Assembly (NCBI GenBank): GCA_948470475.1
Contig: OX419341.1
Location: forward strand, 29,687,900-29,751,899
Source: Galaxea fascicularis
Lineage: Eukaryota > Cnidaria > Anthozoa > Scleractinia > Euphylliidae
DNA length: 64,000 nucleotides
Direction of reading: 5' to 3'
This document shows positions 1-10,687 of this stretch, one piece after another. The notes below the pieces were generated by a model. That model was not told where the DNA came from. It searched no databases and saw only the letters and a program-made list of their open reading frames with translations. The position numbers were made by a program, and so were the translations under genes. The stretch's first letter is position 1. Each line of letters begins with the position of its first letter.

Positions 1-1017
1 TGCTTGAAATGTCACTGATGCTAGATTTGCTGGTGATTTTGAAACAAAATGAACAGAATAAAGTTATTACAAATGTGTCCAATTCTGTATTTAGAGTAGG
101 CACATAAATGTGAATAAAATGATGTACACCTTGCTCATCAAAATTAATATTCATGCTTAGTGAGATATCTCACACTTTTCCACAGTCTTCAGTCAACACA
201 TCTAGTATTTACATACTTGCTGGTTTGTGATTTACAGTAAAGACACTTAGATAATGGGATTAATTTTCTAATGCCTTTCTTCTATTATAGTCCTAGACTA
301 CCAAAAGTTAAAGGTATAGAGCAAACAATGCTAAGATTTGATTTGAAGTTAACTCTTTCTTCCAATATGGACTTTTATTACACGACTTAGGCAGTCAGAG
401 GGCCAATAAAATTGCTCTATTGCCAGTCCGATATTCTCTAAGTATTGGACCGGGTATTATCCTGAATGATCCCACATTGTGACCCTTTGAAGTTAAAGGT
501 AAGATGGCAGACCAGGACGAAATATTTTGTAATTAGAAGACAAACAAAACGGAGTATTAAACTGGGTCGGAATAAAGTTACGTAAATTTAATTTTGACCT
601 TCAACATACCCATGCAGAATCCTTTGCTATTCACACATTTCCCAAACAATGTTACAAGGAGTTTCTGGAAAACCTTCAATTTGTCTTCAGTCGTGTAATA
701 AATCTCTTATTAACCAAGCTTGCTCAGGACCTCATGGGGAGAATATCGGCCTTTGGTCTTTTCTGTACGGACCTCGCTGCGCTCGGTCCGCACTGTCAAG
801 ACCTCGGGCTGATATTCTCACAGTACAGCCCCCACACTTGGTTAATAAGATATATTTAAAGTAATAAGCTGTCAGATATGCATCAAAAGGTTAACCAATT
901 TTTATTTACCGGTACATCAACATCATGTCCATTTAATCTTAGTCGGGCATTGTCACACTATTTAATTTATCTTGAAGAGATTAACAAACGTTTAAATATG
1001 TACATATTGTCATTACC
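1..1017. other. No gene recognised; AT-rich non-coding DNA
   Basis: No reading frame here resembles a known protein and no exon with paired splice sites was found on either strand. The short frame around 649-864 shows no domain and is probably chance. Confidence 0.5.
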
Positions 1018-1432
1018 CAGGGGCACCCAACGAGCAAATTAAGCAAAAAAACCTGTGAGGGAAATTTCTAGGCTCCTTGTAATATTGAAAGACTGTTGAA
1101 AGAGTTGTTTTAATCAGCTAGAAAAATTTGATCTGTTCAGATTTCTTAGCTGAAAATTGTAAGAAAGTGCTAGCTGAATGTTACCTGCGAAGAACTTCTC
1201 TGCAAACTATTTGCTCAGCTGAAAATGCTAGGCAACCTTTTTAAGAGACAAATATTGCAAAAATATACCTTCTGAAAATCGAAGGGACTATTTTCCCCTG
1301 GTTGTGAATCTTTTAGGTGATGTTTTAGTTAAGAAATCAGTAACTTTTTGCCAAAGCGTTATCCGAAAGTCTTAGAACAGGTAGACTCTCACGAACAGAT
1401 ATTTCATCAATGTTTCACGTTGGGTGCCCCTG
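1018..1432. mobile_element. Foldback DNA element (MITE-like), 415 bp
   Basis: The ends are exact inverted repeats: CAGGGGCACCCAACG at the left and its reverse complement at the right. Both sides are flanked by the direct repeat ATTACC, a likely target-site duplication. The interior is non-coding, so this is a non-autonomous element. The 6-bp duplication does not by itself assign a superfamily. Confidence 0.75.
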
Positions 1433-1840
1433 ATTACCAGACACCTCGCTCTAACTATTATTATAAACAGCATCATGTCAAGTGAATCTAAAACTGAGTT
1501 TTATTGGTCCTTTGACACTCATCCCTTAAGTTTTCTTTGAACTAAGTTGGAGCAACATTGAAGGTCAAGGAGAAACAAAACTTAAACTCCTCCCTATAAA
1601 GCCACAATCTAATCTAGATCATTTTTAATTACCCTTGGTGACATCTAGACTAGATAGCCTAAGGACTTAACCTACATTTATCCAAGAAATACATTGGCAG
1701 CTTTGCTCCCTTAAAACAAAGTATTACCATGAAGGAGTACATCTACTTTTACTGTAAAGGTCTTGAATCACGCAAAAAATCCTCTGTGACCCAAACGTTT
1801 TTATTTCTGTTTTTGTGTATGGCAAACAAAGAGGTTGTGA

Positions 1841-1890
1841 TACCCTGGGTGCCAGAGGTTTCTATTTTTCTTTCACCAAGTTTTATTCTT
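1841..1890 (+). mobile_element. End fragment of the TACCCTGG foldback family
   Basis: The sequence starts TACCCTGGGTGCCAGAGG, the same terminus as the complete element at 19415-19798 and nearly that of the one at 38684-38846. Only one end is recognisable before the next foldback element begins. Confidence 0.5.
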
Positions 1891-1898
1891 CTAGGTTG

Positions 1899-2098
1899 AA
1901 CAGAGACCAAGTTACGGACCTTGAAACATGGTTCAAAATCCATACAAATGTGTCTAATTTTGTGACAGCATTGTCAGAAAACTGAATAATATTTTTTGAG
2001 AGTTTATATGGTTTTGGGGGATGCAGCCTCAAAATTGGAGACGTTTATATGGATTTTGAGCTACAGTATGTTTCAAGGTCCATAACTTGGTCTCTGTT
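1899..2098. repeat. 200-bp foldback repeat
   Basis: The left end AACAGAGACCAAGTTA and following bases reappear as an imperfect reverse complement at the right end, with about 30 bp well matched and further partial matches inward (ATGGATTTTGA on the right against TCAAAATCCAT on the left). There is no coding content. No clear target duplication was seen. Confidence 0.65.
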
Positions 2099-3037
2099 CC
2101 ATGGTACCGGTATACAATAATATAATGCATGGCATTTTAGACAATTTCCAACTATCCTTAGCCATATCTGCCTTGAAAGTCAATAAAAAGACAATAAATT
2201 TTATTCTTCATGTAGATATCGTAACTTAAGGGTGACCCAACGCCATGGAAGAAAGACATGTTGGAATGCAGACATGAAGCAATGTCTTTCTTCAACTGCA
2301 TGGAACTCAAGACAAGTGAGCATCGACTAGGCTTAATAAGGTTATTAAGTAACGATTCAAAAAGAACAATAGCAAACCCTATTGTTCTGCACCAATGGCA
2401 ATTTCCCCACATAGGATATCGTTGATTTTAGGAAGAAAGCTGGAACTCTTGAATGTTACCAAAATTTCTTTGTAGAACTAGATTAAATGTACTTGGTTCA
2501 AATAAAATTTAGGAAATTTTTGTGCCTAACCAATCATAACTGCTAAACACAATAGCCACTAATTTTGATGATTTGATGAAGTTCCCCCCACACAATTTCT
2601 TTTAAAAATTCGATCTGGTGCAACGGCAGCACAGGTTATCTGAATCTTCAATTAATACTTAGTAAATGTGCCTTTAACCCTAACTTTTAAACATTTTTTG
2701 AGTTTTACCCAATGAGATTGCTAGATTAAACAATGAAAAAAGTCAACATTCCATCGTGCATTGCCGTTTAGCGCTATAGTTCTTATGCAAATCATTACTT
2801 AACATGATAGTCCTCCTTAATTATGATAACCTTAATTAGGCATAACATCACACACTAGTCTTCACTCTTAGAGAGTGTATGTTTATCACCGAACCCTTGT
2901 TCTGCTATTTCTCACAATAGCTGGCTTAATTTGTAAATCCACCATACAAGTAACAAACTAAATACTAAGTAACTAGTTTGCAGTGACCACTGTATCTGCA
3001 GTACCTGCCTAGCCTACATGATGGCTACACTGCTTTG

Positions 3038-6000
3038 TCAGTCTTGGATCTTCAAAATGTTCTTCCTTTCAACATCCTCCATCTCCTTTAACACATAGGC
3101 CACATTGTATCTTAACTCATGAAATTTAGAAGATGATACCTACAGAGAGAGAGTTTTAAATGTGATTACTCCACCACAAAAAAGAAGATTAGTCTTCCTG
3201 GATACAGATGTAGTAATATTACTATTGCACTTGTGGACCTTGTCTGCTTCAACAGGGGGGACAGGGCCACCAACAAGTGTCATTGTTGGGTTTGGTTGTT
3301 TTGAGGGACAGATTGTTATCTAGCCTTACTAACATGAGAAATGTGGCCTTTCCACACATCTTATTAATTTCCTGTCAAAAGTCGACTCTTGCTGAAACTT
3401 TCAGGGCAAACATTTTCAGTCACTAGGAATGGTTACTTAATGGCCAAGAGAATGGCGAGTAGCAATGTCAAAAACATGAGCAGAACAAAAGCAATGGGAG
3501 TTGGTGTGAAAAACAGTCCTACTGTTTTTAATGGTGTACATGCCCAAAGTCAACTTAGCCAGAAATGGCTCTTAAATACAGAACAAATACAACCGCATTC
3601 TACACTGCAAAGTGTGTTTTTCAACATTACTGCAACTTGCCTTATAATCTGACAAAAACTTGGTCTGCGAGGATCCCTTACCTCAAATGTGTGAATCTTT
3701 CCATCACTTAGCTTGAGTTCCATAAGAACTGTGGGCTCAAGGACTCTACTGAGAGCACTGAAAGAAGGGGATTTAAACATGTTAGACAAAATACACTGAA
3801 ATGTGTGTCCTCTGTATTATTGAAAGCATCTAACTAAATCCTCCAGATTGCCTTCCTACAAATTAAAGACAATAATTCCTGTTAATTATTAATCAAACTG
3901 GTCGTTAATTAGTAAGCGTATAAAAGGGTCCTTTTTGCAACACTAGATCACCCCTGATGAAGACACTAGGCAGGAGTGTTGAAACGTTGGGTCGTGAATT
4001 GTAACTTTTTAAGTTACATTCATCAATTTTCAAACCAGAGTAGCATCAAACCATGTCTGATATATATATAGCTCTTTGGCATTACAAAGCTTTGCCTTTA
4101 TGTCCAAATTGAGCACTCTACTGGGATGAGTCATTGCTAATGCACTGCGCATCGCTCACTGGTTTTACCAGTTTGAGCACTCTGGCATGACTAAATGGTA
4201 CCACAAGTGTGGTATCATTTGGGGTGGCTATATAGCCTTACCTTCATCCCAGCATCAGCACTGCACTGATGAGGCCCAGAAGGCCGAAACAGTACTGTCT
4301 GCAGTTAGTTATATATATATATATATATATATTGAATGAAGAAAGTAACAACAGCGAACTACTAACTGATCCTTTTGAATGAAAAAACATTTATGCCGTG
4401 AGTGGGAATCGAACCCGCGTCCCCCTGGTTACTAGTCGGGTGTGCTAACCACTGCACCATCACGACAACCCTGCCGGCAACAGAGCGATCAGTGAGGTTA
4501 CTGGTCAGCCGCGGGGTTCCCCGGCGTTTAAACATTCAGGAACAGGACATACATCCGATCATCCGAGGATGATTCACAGGCTACCAGCAAATTATATAAA
4601 TATTATGAATGAAGAAGCTGGAAATCCAACGATGCAGTCACGAGTTAGTAGGATCCAAAGGATACACAACGCCTTGCTACCCAAATATTATTAAGTAGTT
4701 GAATGAAGAAAGTAACAACAGCGAACTACTAACTGATCCTTTTGAAAAAACATGTTTTTTCATTCAAATTCAAATCCTACTATCAAATTTGAATTAGTTT
4801 TTTCTGAGCGTGAGCTCCATGTACTCTATCTCACTTTATAAATTATCTTATTGATGGGTTTATTAGGACAGATGTCTATTCTAAACCTACGGACAGCCAT
4901 TTGTATCTTCCACCCTCTAGCTGCCATCCTAAGCATGTTTACAAGGCTATTCCTTTTGGAGTAGCCACAAGACTCAAAAGAAATTGCTCTGATGAAACTT
5001 TCCTTGCCGAGAGAACAGCTGAGTACAAAGGGTACCTTCTAAACCAAGGATATCCTTCCAAATTAGTTCATGACCAATTCTCCAAAGCCTCTGCTATTTC
5101 TAGGAATGATTTACTTAGGACCCACGGAAAAGAAAAGAAGAAATTATTTCCTTTTGTTACTACTTTTAATCCTAATTTACCCGATGTGGGTAACATAATT
5201 AGAAAACATTTGTTTATTTTACAATCTAACCCTAAATTAAAAGAACTTTTCCCTCAAGGCTCTGTCATACCCGCCTTTCGTCGGACAAAAAATCTTAAAG
5301 AGCTGCTGGCACCATCCCGTTTCAAAACCGCCGAAGAGGGACAGTCAACTCACCACATAAATGGTTGTTTCAAATGTGATAGGAATAGATGCAACCTCTG
5401 CCGTAATTTCTTTGTGGAATCTAAGTCATTTCCTAGTTTTCAGACGGGCAAAGAATACACTATCCATTCCAGACTTTCCTGTGATTCTAAAAACGTTATC
5501 TATTTGGCTTCTTGCAAGAAATGTCGCTTGCAATATGTGGGATCTACTACCACTGATTTCAGAATTAGGTTTCGTAACCATAAGTCCGCTATGCTCACAA
5601 ACAAAACAACTTGTGAGGTAGCGGTGCATTTCAACAAAATCCCACACACTCTAGGTGATTTTTCTTTTCAGTGCATCGATCAGGTGCGGGCTTTAAACAA
5701 CCTTGAAGAGGTCGATAGGCTTTTAATCACAAAAGAGGCTTAGTGGAGTGCCCAGCTGTTCTCTCTGACACCTCACGGCTTAAATAAAAGGAAGGACTTT
5801 CATTCTAAAAACAGAATCTGTTATAATTAATTTCCCCCCTTTCAGCTTACGTTCTTGCGTGATCAATCATTCAAAGGCCCTTTTCTTGGATTTTGTCAGC
5901 CTTTTGGGTGTCGATTGGACTCAAAGGCCCTGTTTGGGGAACTTATTACGATATTGTTTAAGGGCCCCTCCAGGGATTTTGTTGTTTGTCGGCCCTTTCG

Positions 6001-6465
6001 GGCTCCAAAGGCCTCGTTTTGGGATTTTGTTACGATGTAACGCTTGATTTCTAAGTCGGGGTGGGTTACCTTTCTAATCTTTAGACATTCGCTTTTAATA
6101 CTTGCATTGCTTCTTCATTTGCTGTGTTAGTCGTAGCCAGATTTTTATTACTTAATTTTTATCCCTCTTTTGTTAGTTGCTCATAACGGCGTCTATTCAG
6201 TATTTTTTCGCTCCGCTGATTCTGCTTTTTTTGTCGTCTGCTAATTACCACTACTTGTTGTTCTTTTTTGTAATCTCGTACCTTATTTGTTAGTCAGTTA
6301 GTTGTCAAATGTAATTACGTAATCTTTAGCACTTTCATCCTATTTAAGGTCCGTTTTTATTCTAAAGTTGTAATAACTGAAGAAGGTCTTCGACCGAAAC
6401 GTTTTATTATAGTTTTTATCCTTTTTTTAACGTCAGAAGTTGTCCATCCTCGCTTCCTTTTTAAC

Positions 6466-6504
<39 letters not shown>

Positions 6505-9500
6505 GACCTTATGAAAACCAGGTTGACGAAAATCCGAGGCTTTTTAGAACTTGCTTTGCTATTACCTCCGTTGTTCAACAAGGACACTTAACTTTTTGCT
6601 TATTACCAGATTACAGTGTCGACGAAAGGAAAAAAAAAGAACACGGCTATTTGCTATATCACTAGACATGAAATCGACGTAACCTCTGACCTGAACTATC
6701 GTGTGGGCAGTAGTGTCAGTTTTGCCCAAATCTTGCTTTGAAACGTTGGCCTTGCCGAGAGCAAAGTTGCCGTCAGCAAGAGGCATCAAATCACTGAGCT
6801 TCATGATGCTCTAAGGAAAACGTTGCTCTAGGAAGTGAACAGGAAAGCTAAATATACTGACTCCGTTTGAAACTAAGCCTACGCTAAGATTTCAAATTCA
6901 TGCAAATTTTCTTGAGAAAGAGAGAGAGTGGGACCAAATAAAGAGGGTTAAAAGGGAGGAGGGGGAGGGTAGGGGGGGGAAGAGCTTATTTTAACTTTCA
7001 ATGTTAACTTTCTCTTACTAATCGGCTAATTGCCATCGTCGCTCCCCCCAGCACAAGCAAAGACGAAGCAGAATAGAAGGGGGAAACACACCTCAGTACT
7101 AAAATAAACAAGGCTTAGTATAACTTTCCTGTGACCCTGTTTTCAAAAATCCAGGTAGATATATATATATAAGTTTTAGAGTTTTGAGGGCATCACAAAA
7201 AACCAGCAATGTTTCAAACCTTGTAGATATGGCCACATCAACTCGCCACCGTAGGGAATCCACACTTGGAAGATGGTTTCTGTTTCTAAGGAATGCAACA
7301 TCAATTGCTGATCTTCTGAGGACAGGGAATACACAATACAAATCAACAGTAATCAGAGAGGAATTTCCAAAGGGACCCATCAAGTCCTGACCTATATTTT
7401 ACATCATGGCCAGGTTTGGGCATCCTTTAAATTTTAATGCATGATCAACCTACCAGGTCATGAGAAAGTAGGTAATAATCAATGATCAAACAGTGACTCC
7501 GCGCACCATCCCTAGCTTATACTCAAAGAGGACAACAACATGCAAAACTGTAATTAATTTTTGAGACAGCAAATAGTAAATAATTATTACTGCAGTCATT
7601 ACTTAAGTGGAAAGAAAATGTGTTGGCTAGTGTTTAATTACAGTGTAAAAGCCTACTTGTATGTGCACTATAATAATTATCTTGATGTACAGTATAATAT
7701 CGCCAAGCTTTTTCTACCAGAGAACAAGCATGCTTTTACAAATTGTTACAGTATGAATGAAATTGGCAAGTGCATTTTTATTTTTTCTGTTGAAAAGGCA
7801 ACTGAGAGACTGTGAGAATCATGACATTTGAACCTACAGCTGTACTCTGCAAATGTTTGGCTGGGGTGTACAACCCTTACCCTAAACCTGACAATGTTTA
7901 GAAGCACTGTGCAACCCTGTAATAGACTAAACACCACAAATTCTAATTTTCCACAAACTCGGCCACTATCACAGTCCACCAATTTCCATCTCAATCCCAA
8001 ATGATGACAGTTAATGATATCCAGTAGTGTTTTCAATGTTAAACCATATATCAAATGAATTCTTGCTTTGCTATTACACTAAGAGGCTAGTACATTTTCT
8101 GTGTTGATTTTTTAGCAGAAATTCCAGGAAAAAATAGCTAAATTCTTCAAGTAATTGATGAACAGTTGGAAAATGATACCCTATTCTAGACCAAAACCCT
8201 CTGATTTTTATACCCTGTCTCAGACTAAACCGCCTAAAAACCATACTCTTCACAGGGACATACTCATAAAGCTGATACTTGGCATCGAATATTACTGTAA
8301 TAATAGTATGTATAAGGAATGGTCCACATCGATTAGCTCTAAGCTACCTGCATCCCAGTCTACCTGTAATTTATTTTGCATAAATAAACTTGAACTTGAA
8401 CTTGAAAAAATAGTATCTAAATACAATTCAACCCACCAAGTGACAAAACTAGCAAAGGATTGTTTCTGTACACAGAGAACTTGTCAATGTTGTATCGGGA
8501 ATACTTGCCTGTCTCCAAACACAATGCTTGACAAATCAGGAAGTAATTCACTTGGAATCCTGCAAAAGGCCAATGTGATACACCTGTTCAGCACCTCCAA
8601 ATTACCATTCAAGCAAACAACAGGTGCTGCTCACAAATCCATAATACAATTTGAAATTAGCAAAAGAAAATAGTTATAGTTATAGTTATAGTAGCTTCCA
8701 CTTAGTGAATATGACAAGAGACACTGTAAATGACGGACTGACGTACGGACTCGAAGTCCCAACGAGGTCAGCCCCACTTTGCTGAATAGAACAGGCCAGC
8801 ACTACGGATGGTCACAGCCAGGGTTCGTTACGTCCCTAGTGGTTCTTTAACATCCCACAGAAACAATTGTAAGGTTTGTGAGACGGGACCTCCGGTTTAT
8901 CGTCCTTATCCGAGAAGACTGGAAAGTCTAACCATTTGCAGATGTCATTGCAAAGGAAGCACTTTTCTCAGTTATTTAAAGACCCTGAGTGTTGGTCTGG
9001 CCTTGGTTTGAACCCACTACCTCCCGCACTTTAGTCAAGAACTCAACCACGAGATTAAGGTAAGTACCAAATGAATAATAATAATTACTTTAACAAAATT
9101 TGTTATATTTGTAATACTGGTGTATGACATTTGCACGCACTGCTGTGTTGATCCCACATACTTAGCAGTGCAGCACAAACAGTGAGCATCATATTAACAT
9201 ATAAAGTTAACTTTAATTAATTAGTGAGCATAAATAAACAGCACAGCTCATGACATGCAAAAAATTTTAACCATTTATGCCACAGCACTCAGTTTTTCCT
9301 CAGCCTGTTTTCTTTCGATTTCCCACATTTTTAGCAAAAAATTAATCTGAGAAATCATAGCCCCTTCTCCCCAGAGGTTGGTTGTAAACTGTTATGATCA
9401 AACAAAAAACCAACCTAATACGCACCAAAGGTTGATTACCTCCCAAATTTGAAACTTCTTAGATTCCAAAAATTTCCTTACTTTAATTCCACGAGGTCTG

Positions 9501-10687
9501 CTTTAAACCGCTCTGGCTTTAATGAAGTGAGGGGCAAACGTAGAGCACTGCGCAGAAGAGAATAAAGCCCAGAATATAAACAAGATAGTGTATCTTCAGT
9601 TACAGAATCTGACTGAAGATTTTGAAGAAATCCGTCATCAGGAATCTTCCCCTCAAAAACTGAGACAATAACTGAAAAGAATACAAAGGAGATGGATCTT
9701 AGTAACTTTCTGCATCAACTATTATTAACAATTACATACCAGTAGGGGGGGTGAAAGGGCATGTGTTAGTACTTAAGAGGGTGTGGGAAACAGATTCAGA
9801 AATAAAATTAAATCTCAACTAAAAGGGAAGATGATTTGGCAAGATTTCCACATAACCCCAGACATTAAGAATTTATTATTATACATGCATTTTGTAATTC
9901 AAACTCTATTTGTCTTCGGGACAGGATTAGTATGGCAGTGGTGCATGTATAATATTATTAATGTATAGGGCACAGTCCTAATACTCATGATAGACTGTCA
10001 AACCTAAAACCTTTCAGTTTAACTAATTCAGATCCTCTAACACTGAGAAGACTCGTGGTAACTAGCCCATGATGGTGATGGACAAAACATTGACCCTTAG
10101 TCCATGGACTACCCCGATAGACTACCCAAAATGGTCTACCCCTAGAAAATACTATTTCAAATGAGTACTATAAAAATAAACAAGGTGCCTCCAATGTAAG
10201 TACATAAATGGCAGTTTTTTTTTAATAGTACTCATTCGAAGTAGTATTTTCTGGGGGTAGACCATTTAGGGTAGTCCATCATTTTAGTTGGTGGTTGTTT
10301 TATTAAGCTTTATATTTTTCCGATTTTGCAAGGTGGCAATGACGGTGGTACTCATATTTTAATAAGCTTCCACTACCGAGAATTTATCACAAAAGAAAAG
10401 GAAATCAGCTCAGGCATCAAGAAAGAACTTGTCGCAAACTATCACGGTGGAAAGAGGAACTAAGGAAAGTGAGGTGGGCAGTTTGTTAAGAGAGGATACC
10501 CAATGCCAATAATGAGAATTCAAAATTATTCCTTGCGAAACTTACCTTGCAAAATCTCTCTAAATAAAGCTTTATCAACTGAAGTTAGATGAGGTATCAT
10601 TCGCCTGATTTCATCAGGAATTTTTGGTCCTACAAACAAGGTACCTTCGGTCGAGGGGATTGCAGAGCTGGCGCGTTCACGCGCCAT
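3038..10687 (-). CDS. COMMD5: COMM domain-containing protein 5 (COMMD5), complete, 6 coding exons
   Basis: Coding exons in transcript order are 10546-10687, 9482-9671, 8509-8559, 7220-7315, 3682-3757 and 3038-3139. The joined phases agree and give 218 residues; human COMMD5 is about 224. The start at 10687 gives MARERASS and is the Met nearest the conserved part; an upstream in-frame Met at 10768 would add 27 residues. The N-terminal helical part runs to about residue 145 and contains ALRLPLTSLKPERF. The COMM domain follows, with LRWRVDVAISTSALSR near 148, the conserved LMELKLSDG strand near 170 and the C-terminal helix ending KILKIQD-like. COMM proteins form the Commander complex with CCDC22/CCDC93 and retriever in endosomal recycling; that role is family knowledge. 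Exon 3 has a GC rather than GT donor. Introns 1-5 contain only repeats. The orthology is firm from the exon-by-exon match. Confidence 0.94.
3950..3992 (+). ncRNA. Hammerhead ribozyme motif, PLE/retrozyme type
   Basis: In order: stem I ACCC (3950-3953), core CTGATGA (3954-3960), stem II GACACT/AGTGTT (3962-3967 and 3975-3980, one G-U pair) with a 7-base loop, core GAA (3981-3983), self-complementary helix III ACGT (3984-3987), cleavage-site T (3988) and stem I partner GGGT (3989-3992). All invariant hammerhead positions are present. The very short helix III suggests cleavage as a dimer, as known for Penelope-like elements and retrozymes. Activity is untested. Confidence 0.75.
4260..4305 (+). 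ncRNA. Hammerhead ribozyme motif, full consensus
   Basis: Stem I ACTGCA (4260-4265) pairs perfectly with TGCAGT (4300-4305). The core CTGATGA occupies 4266-4272. Stem II is GGCC/GGCC (4273-4276, 4282-4285) with loop CAGAA. Core GAA is at 4286-4288, helix III is the palindrome ACAGTACTGT (4289-4298), and the cleavage base C is 4299. This is the best-formed hammerhead in the window. It is followed directly by an (AT)n run and no coding sequence, so the parent is more likely a small non-autonomous retroelement (retrozyme-like) than an intact PLE. Confidence 0.85.
4306..4331. repeat. (AT)n microsatellite
   Basis: A run of alternating A and T directly follows the hammerhead motif and precedes the first 48-bp direct repeat. 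A similar run follows the hammerhead region of the element ending near 6500. Confidence 0.8.
4332..4746. repeat. Segment bounded by identical 48-bp direct repeats
   Basis: The 48 bases at 4332-4379 recur exactly at 4699-4746. Between them lies a tRNA-like SINE head (about 4390-4470) and about 220 bp of unassigned sequence. Copy 1 is followed by TGAAAAAACAT, and the reverse complement of that tail appears just after copy 2 (4752-4768), so the right boundary also has an inverted piece. This looks like a retroelement junction made by template switching or a very long target duplication. Confidence 0.7.
4390..4475 (-). mobile_element. tRNA-derived SINE head
   Basis: Read on the minus strand it has a B-box-like GGTTCGATTCCC (from GGGAATCGAACCC) and an A-box-like TGGTTAGCA (from TGCTAACCA). 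Spacing is tRNA-like, but the flanks do not form an acceptor stem, so it is read as SINE rather than a tRNA gene. Confidence 0.6.
4853..5806 (+). pseudogene. PLE polyprotein remnant: RT thumb + GIY-YIG endonuclease, one nonsense codon
   Basis: The frame runs open from the RT thumb (KPTDSHLYLP near 4885) to a TAG at 5741. The same frame continues past the TAG for about 20 codons (WSAQLFSLTPHGLNKRKDF), which matches the usual PLE C-terminus of the form LxPHGLNxR. A single substitution has therefore cut the protein a few residues before its end. The GIY-YIG part contains a doubled-cysteine variant (ASCKKC) typical of PLE endonucleases. The copy cannot be autonomous because the RT palm is absent. 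Confidence 0.8.
6371..6409 (+). ncRNA. Hammerhead ribozyme motif in PLE 3' region
   Basis: Stem I TAATAA (6371-6376) pairs with TTATTA (6404-6409). Core is CTGAAGA (6377-6383). Stem II is GGTC/GACC (6385-6388, 6392-6395) with a 3-base loop. GAA follows (6396-6398), then helix III ACGT (6399-6402) and the cleavage base T (6403). Helix III has no room for a loop in one molecule, which points to a dimeric, double-hammerhead mode. It belongs to the PLE starting near 4765. Confidence 0.72.
6470..6501. repeat. (AT)n microsatellite
   Basis: Uninterrupted AT dinucleotide run at the right end of the PLE-derived sequence. Confidence 0.85.
8240..8410 (+). mobile_element. LINE (CR1/L2-like) 3' end
   Basis: The sequence ends in AATAAACTTGAACTTGAACTTG, a short tandem tail of the type found at 3' ends of CR1/L2-group LINEs. 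The LINE ending at 13924 has a similar tail (AACTTGAAACTTGAAACTTG). It sits inside COMMD5 intron 3, antisense to the gene. No coding part remains. Confidence 0.55.
8655..8685. repeat. GTTATA hexamer repeat
   Basis: Four tandem copies of a TAGTTA/GTTATA hexamer lie at the left edge of the dispersed repeat that follows. Confidence 0.6.
8690..9060 (+). repeat. Dispersed repeat, shared with 48.2/49.8 kb
   Basis: Two blocks recur elsewhere: GGTTCGTTACGTCCCTAGTGG (near 8820) at about 48277, and the block from TTATCCGAGAAGACTGG to TTTGAACCCAC (about 8906-9015) at about 49824-49940 with roughly 90 percent identity by eye. The right part carries a B-box-like GGTTTGAACCC. Probably a SINE-like family; here it is uninterrupted. 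Confidence 0.65.
10120..10276. mobile_element. Foldback element (MITE-like)
   Basis: GACTACCC..ATGGTCTACCCCTAGAAAATACT at the left is repeated as an imperfect reverse complement at the right, giving arms of about 50 bp around a 55-bp centre. It lies in COMMD5 intron 1. Confidence 0.7.

Larger units (their letters stand above)
4765..6470 (+). mobile_element. Penelope-like retroelement, 5'-truncated
   Basis: The body encodes the end of a PLE reverse transcriptase (DVYSKPTDSHLYLP, then SSCHPKHVYKAIPFG) and a linker with a cysteine pair motif CFKCDRNRCNLC. A GIY-YIG endonuclease domain follows (VIYLASCKKCRLQYVGST and downstream R/H residues). After the coding part comes about 550 bp of non-coding DNA, then a hammerhead motif at 6371 and an (AT)n run. 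The catalytic RT motifs are missing, so it is a 5'-truncated copy. Confidence 0.88.

Noticed and set aside
7316..7393. Longer COMMD5 exon 4 starting near 7393
   Set aside because: A TGA lies in the needed phase, and a good acceptor with pyrimidine tract at 7316 gives the conserved frame.
8155..8673. 172-codon plus-strand open frame
   Set aside because: It overlaps COMMD5 exon 3 in antisense and a LINE 3' tail, and its sequence has no recognisable domain.
9632..9642. CTGATGA on the minus strand in COMMD5 exon 2
   Set aside because: It is coding sequence (IPDDGF) with no GAA core at hammerhead spacing; the same holds for similar matches in the importin-9 exons.
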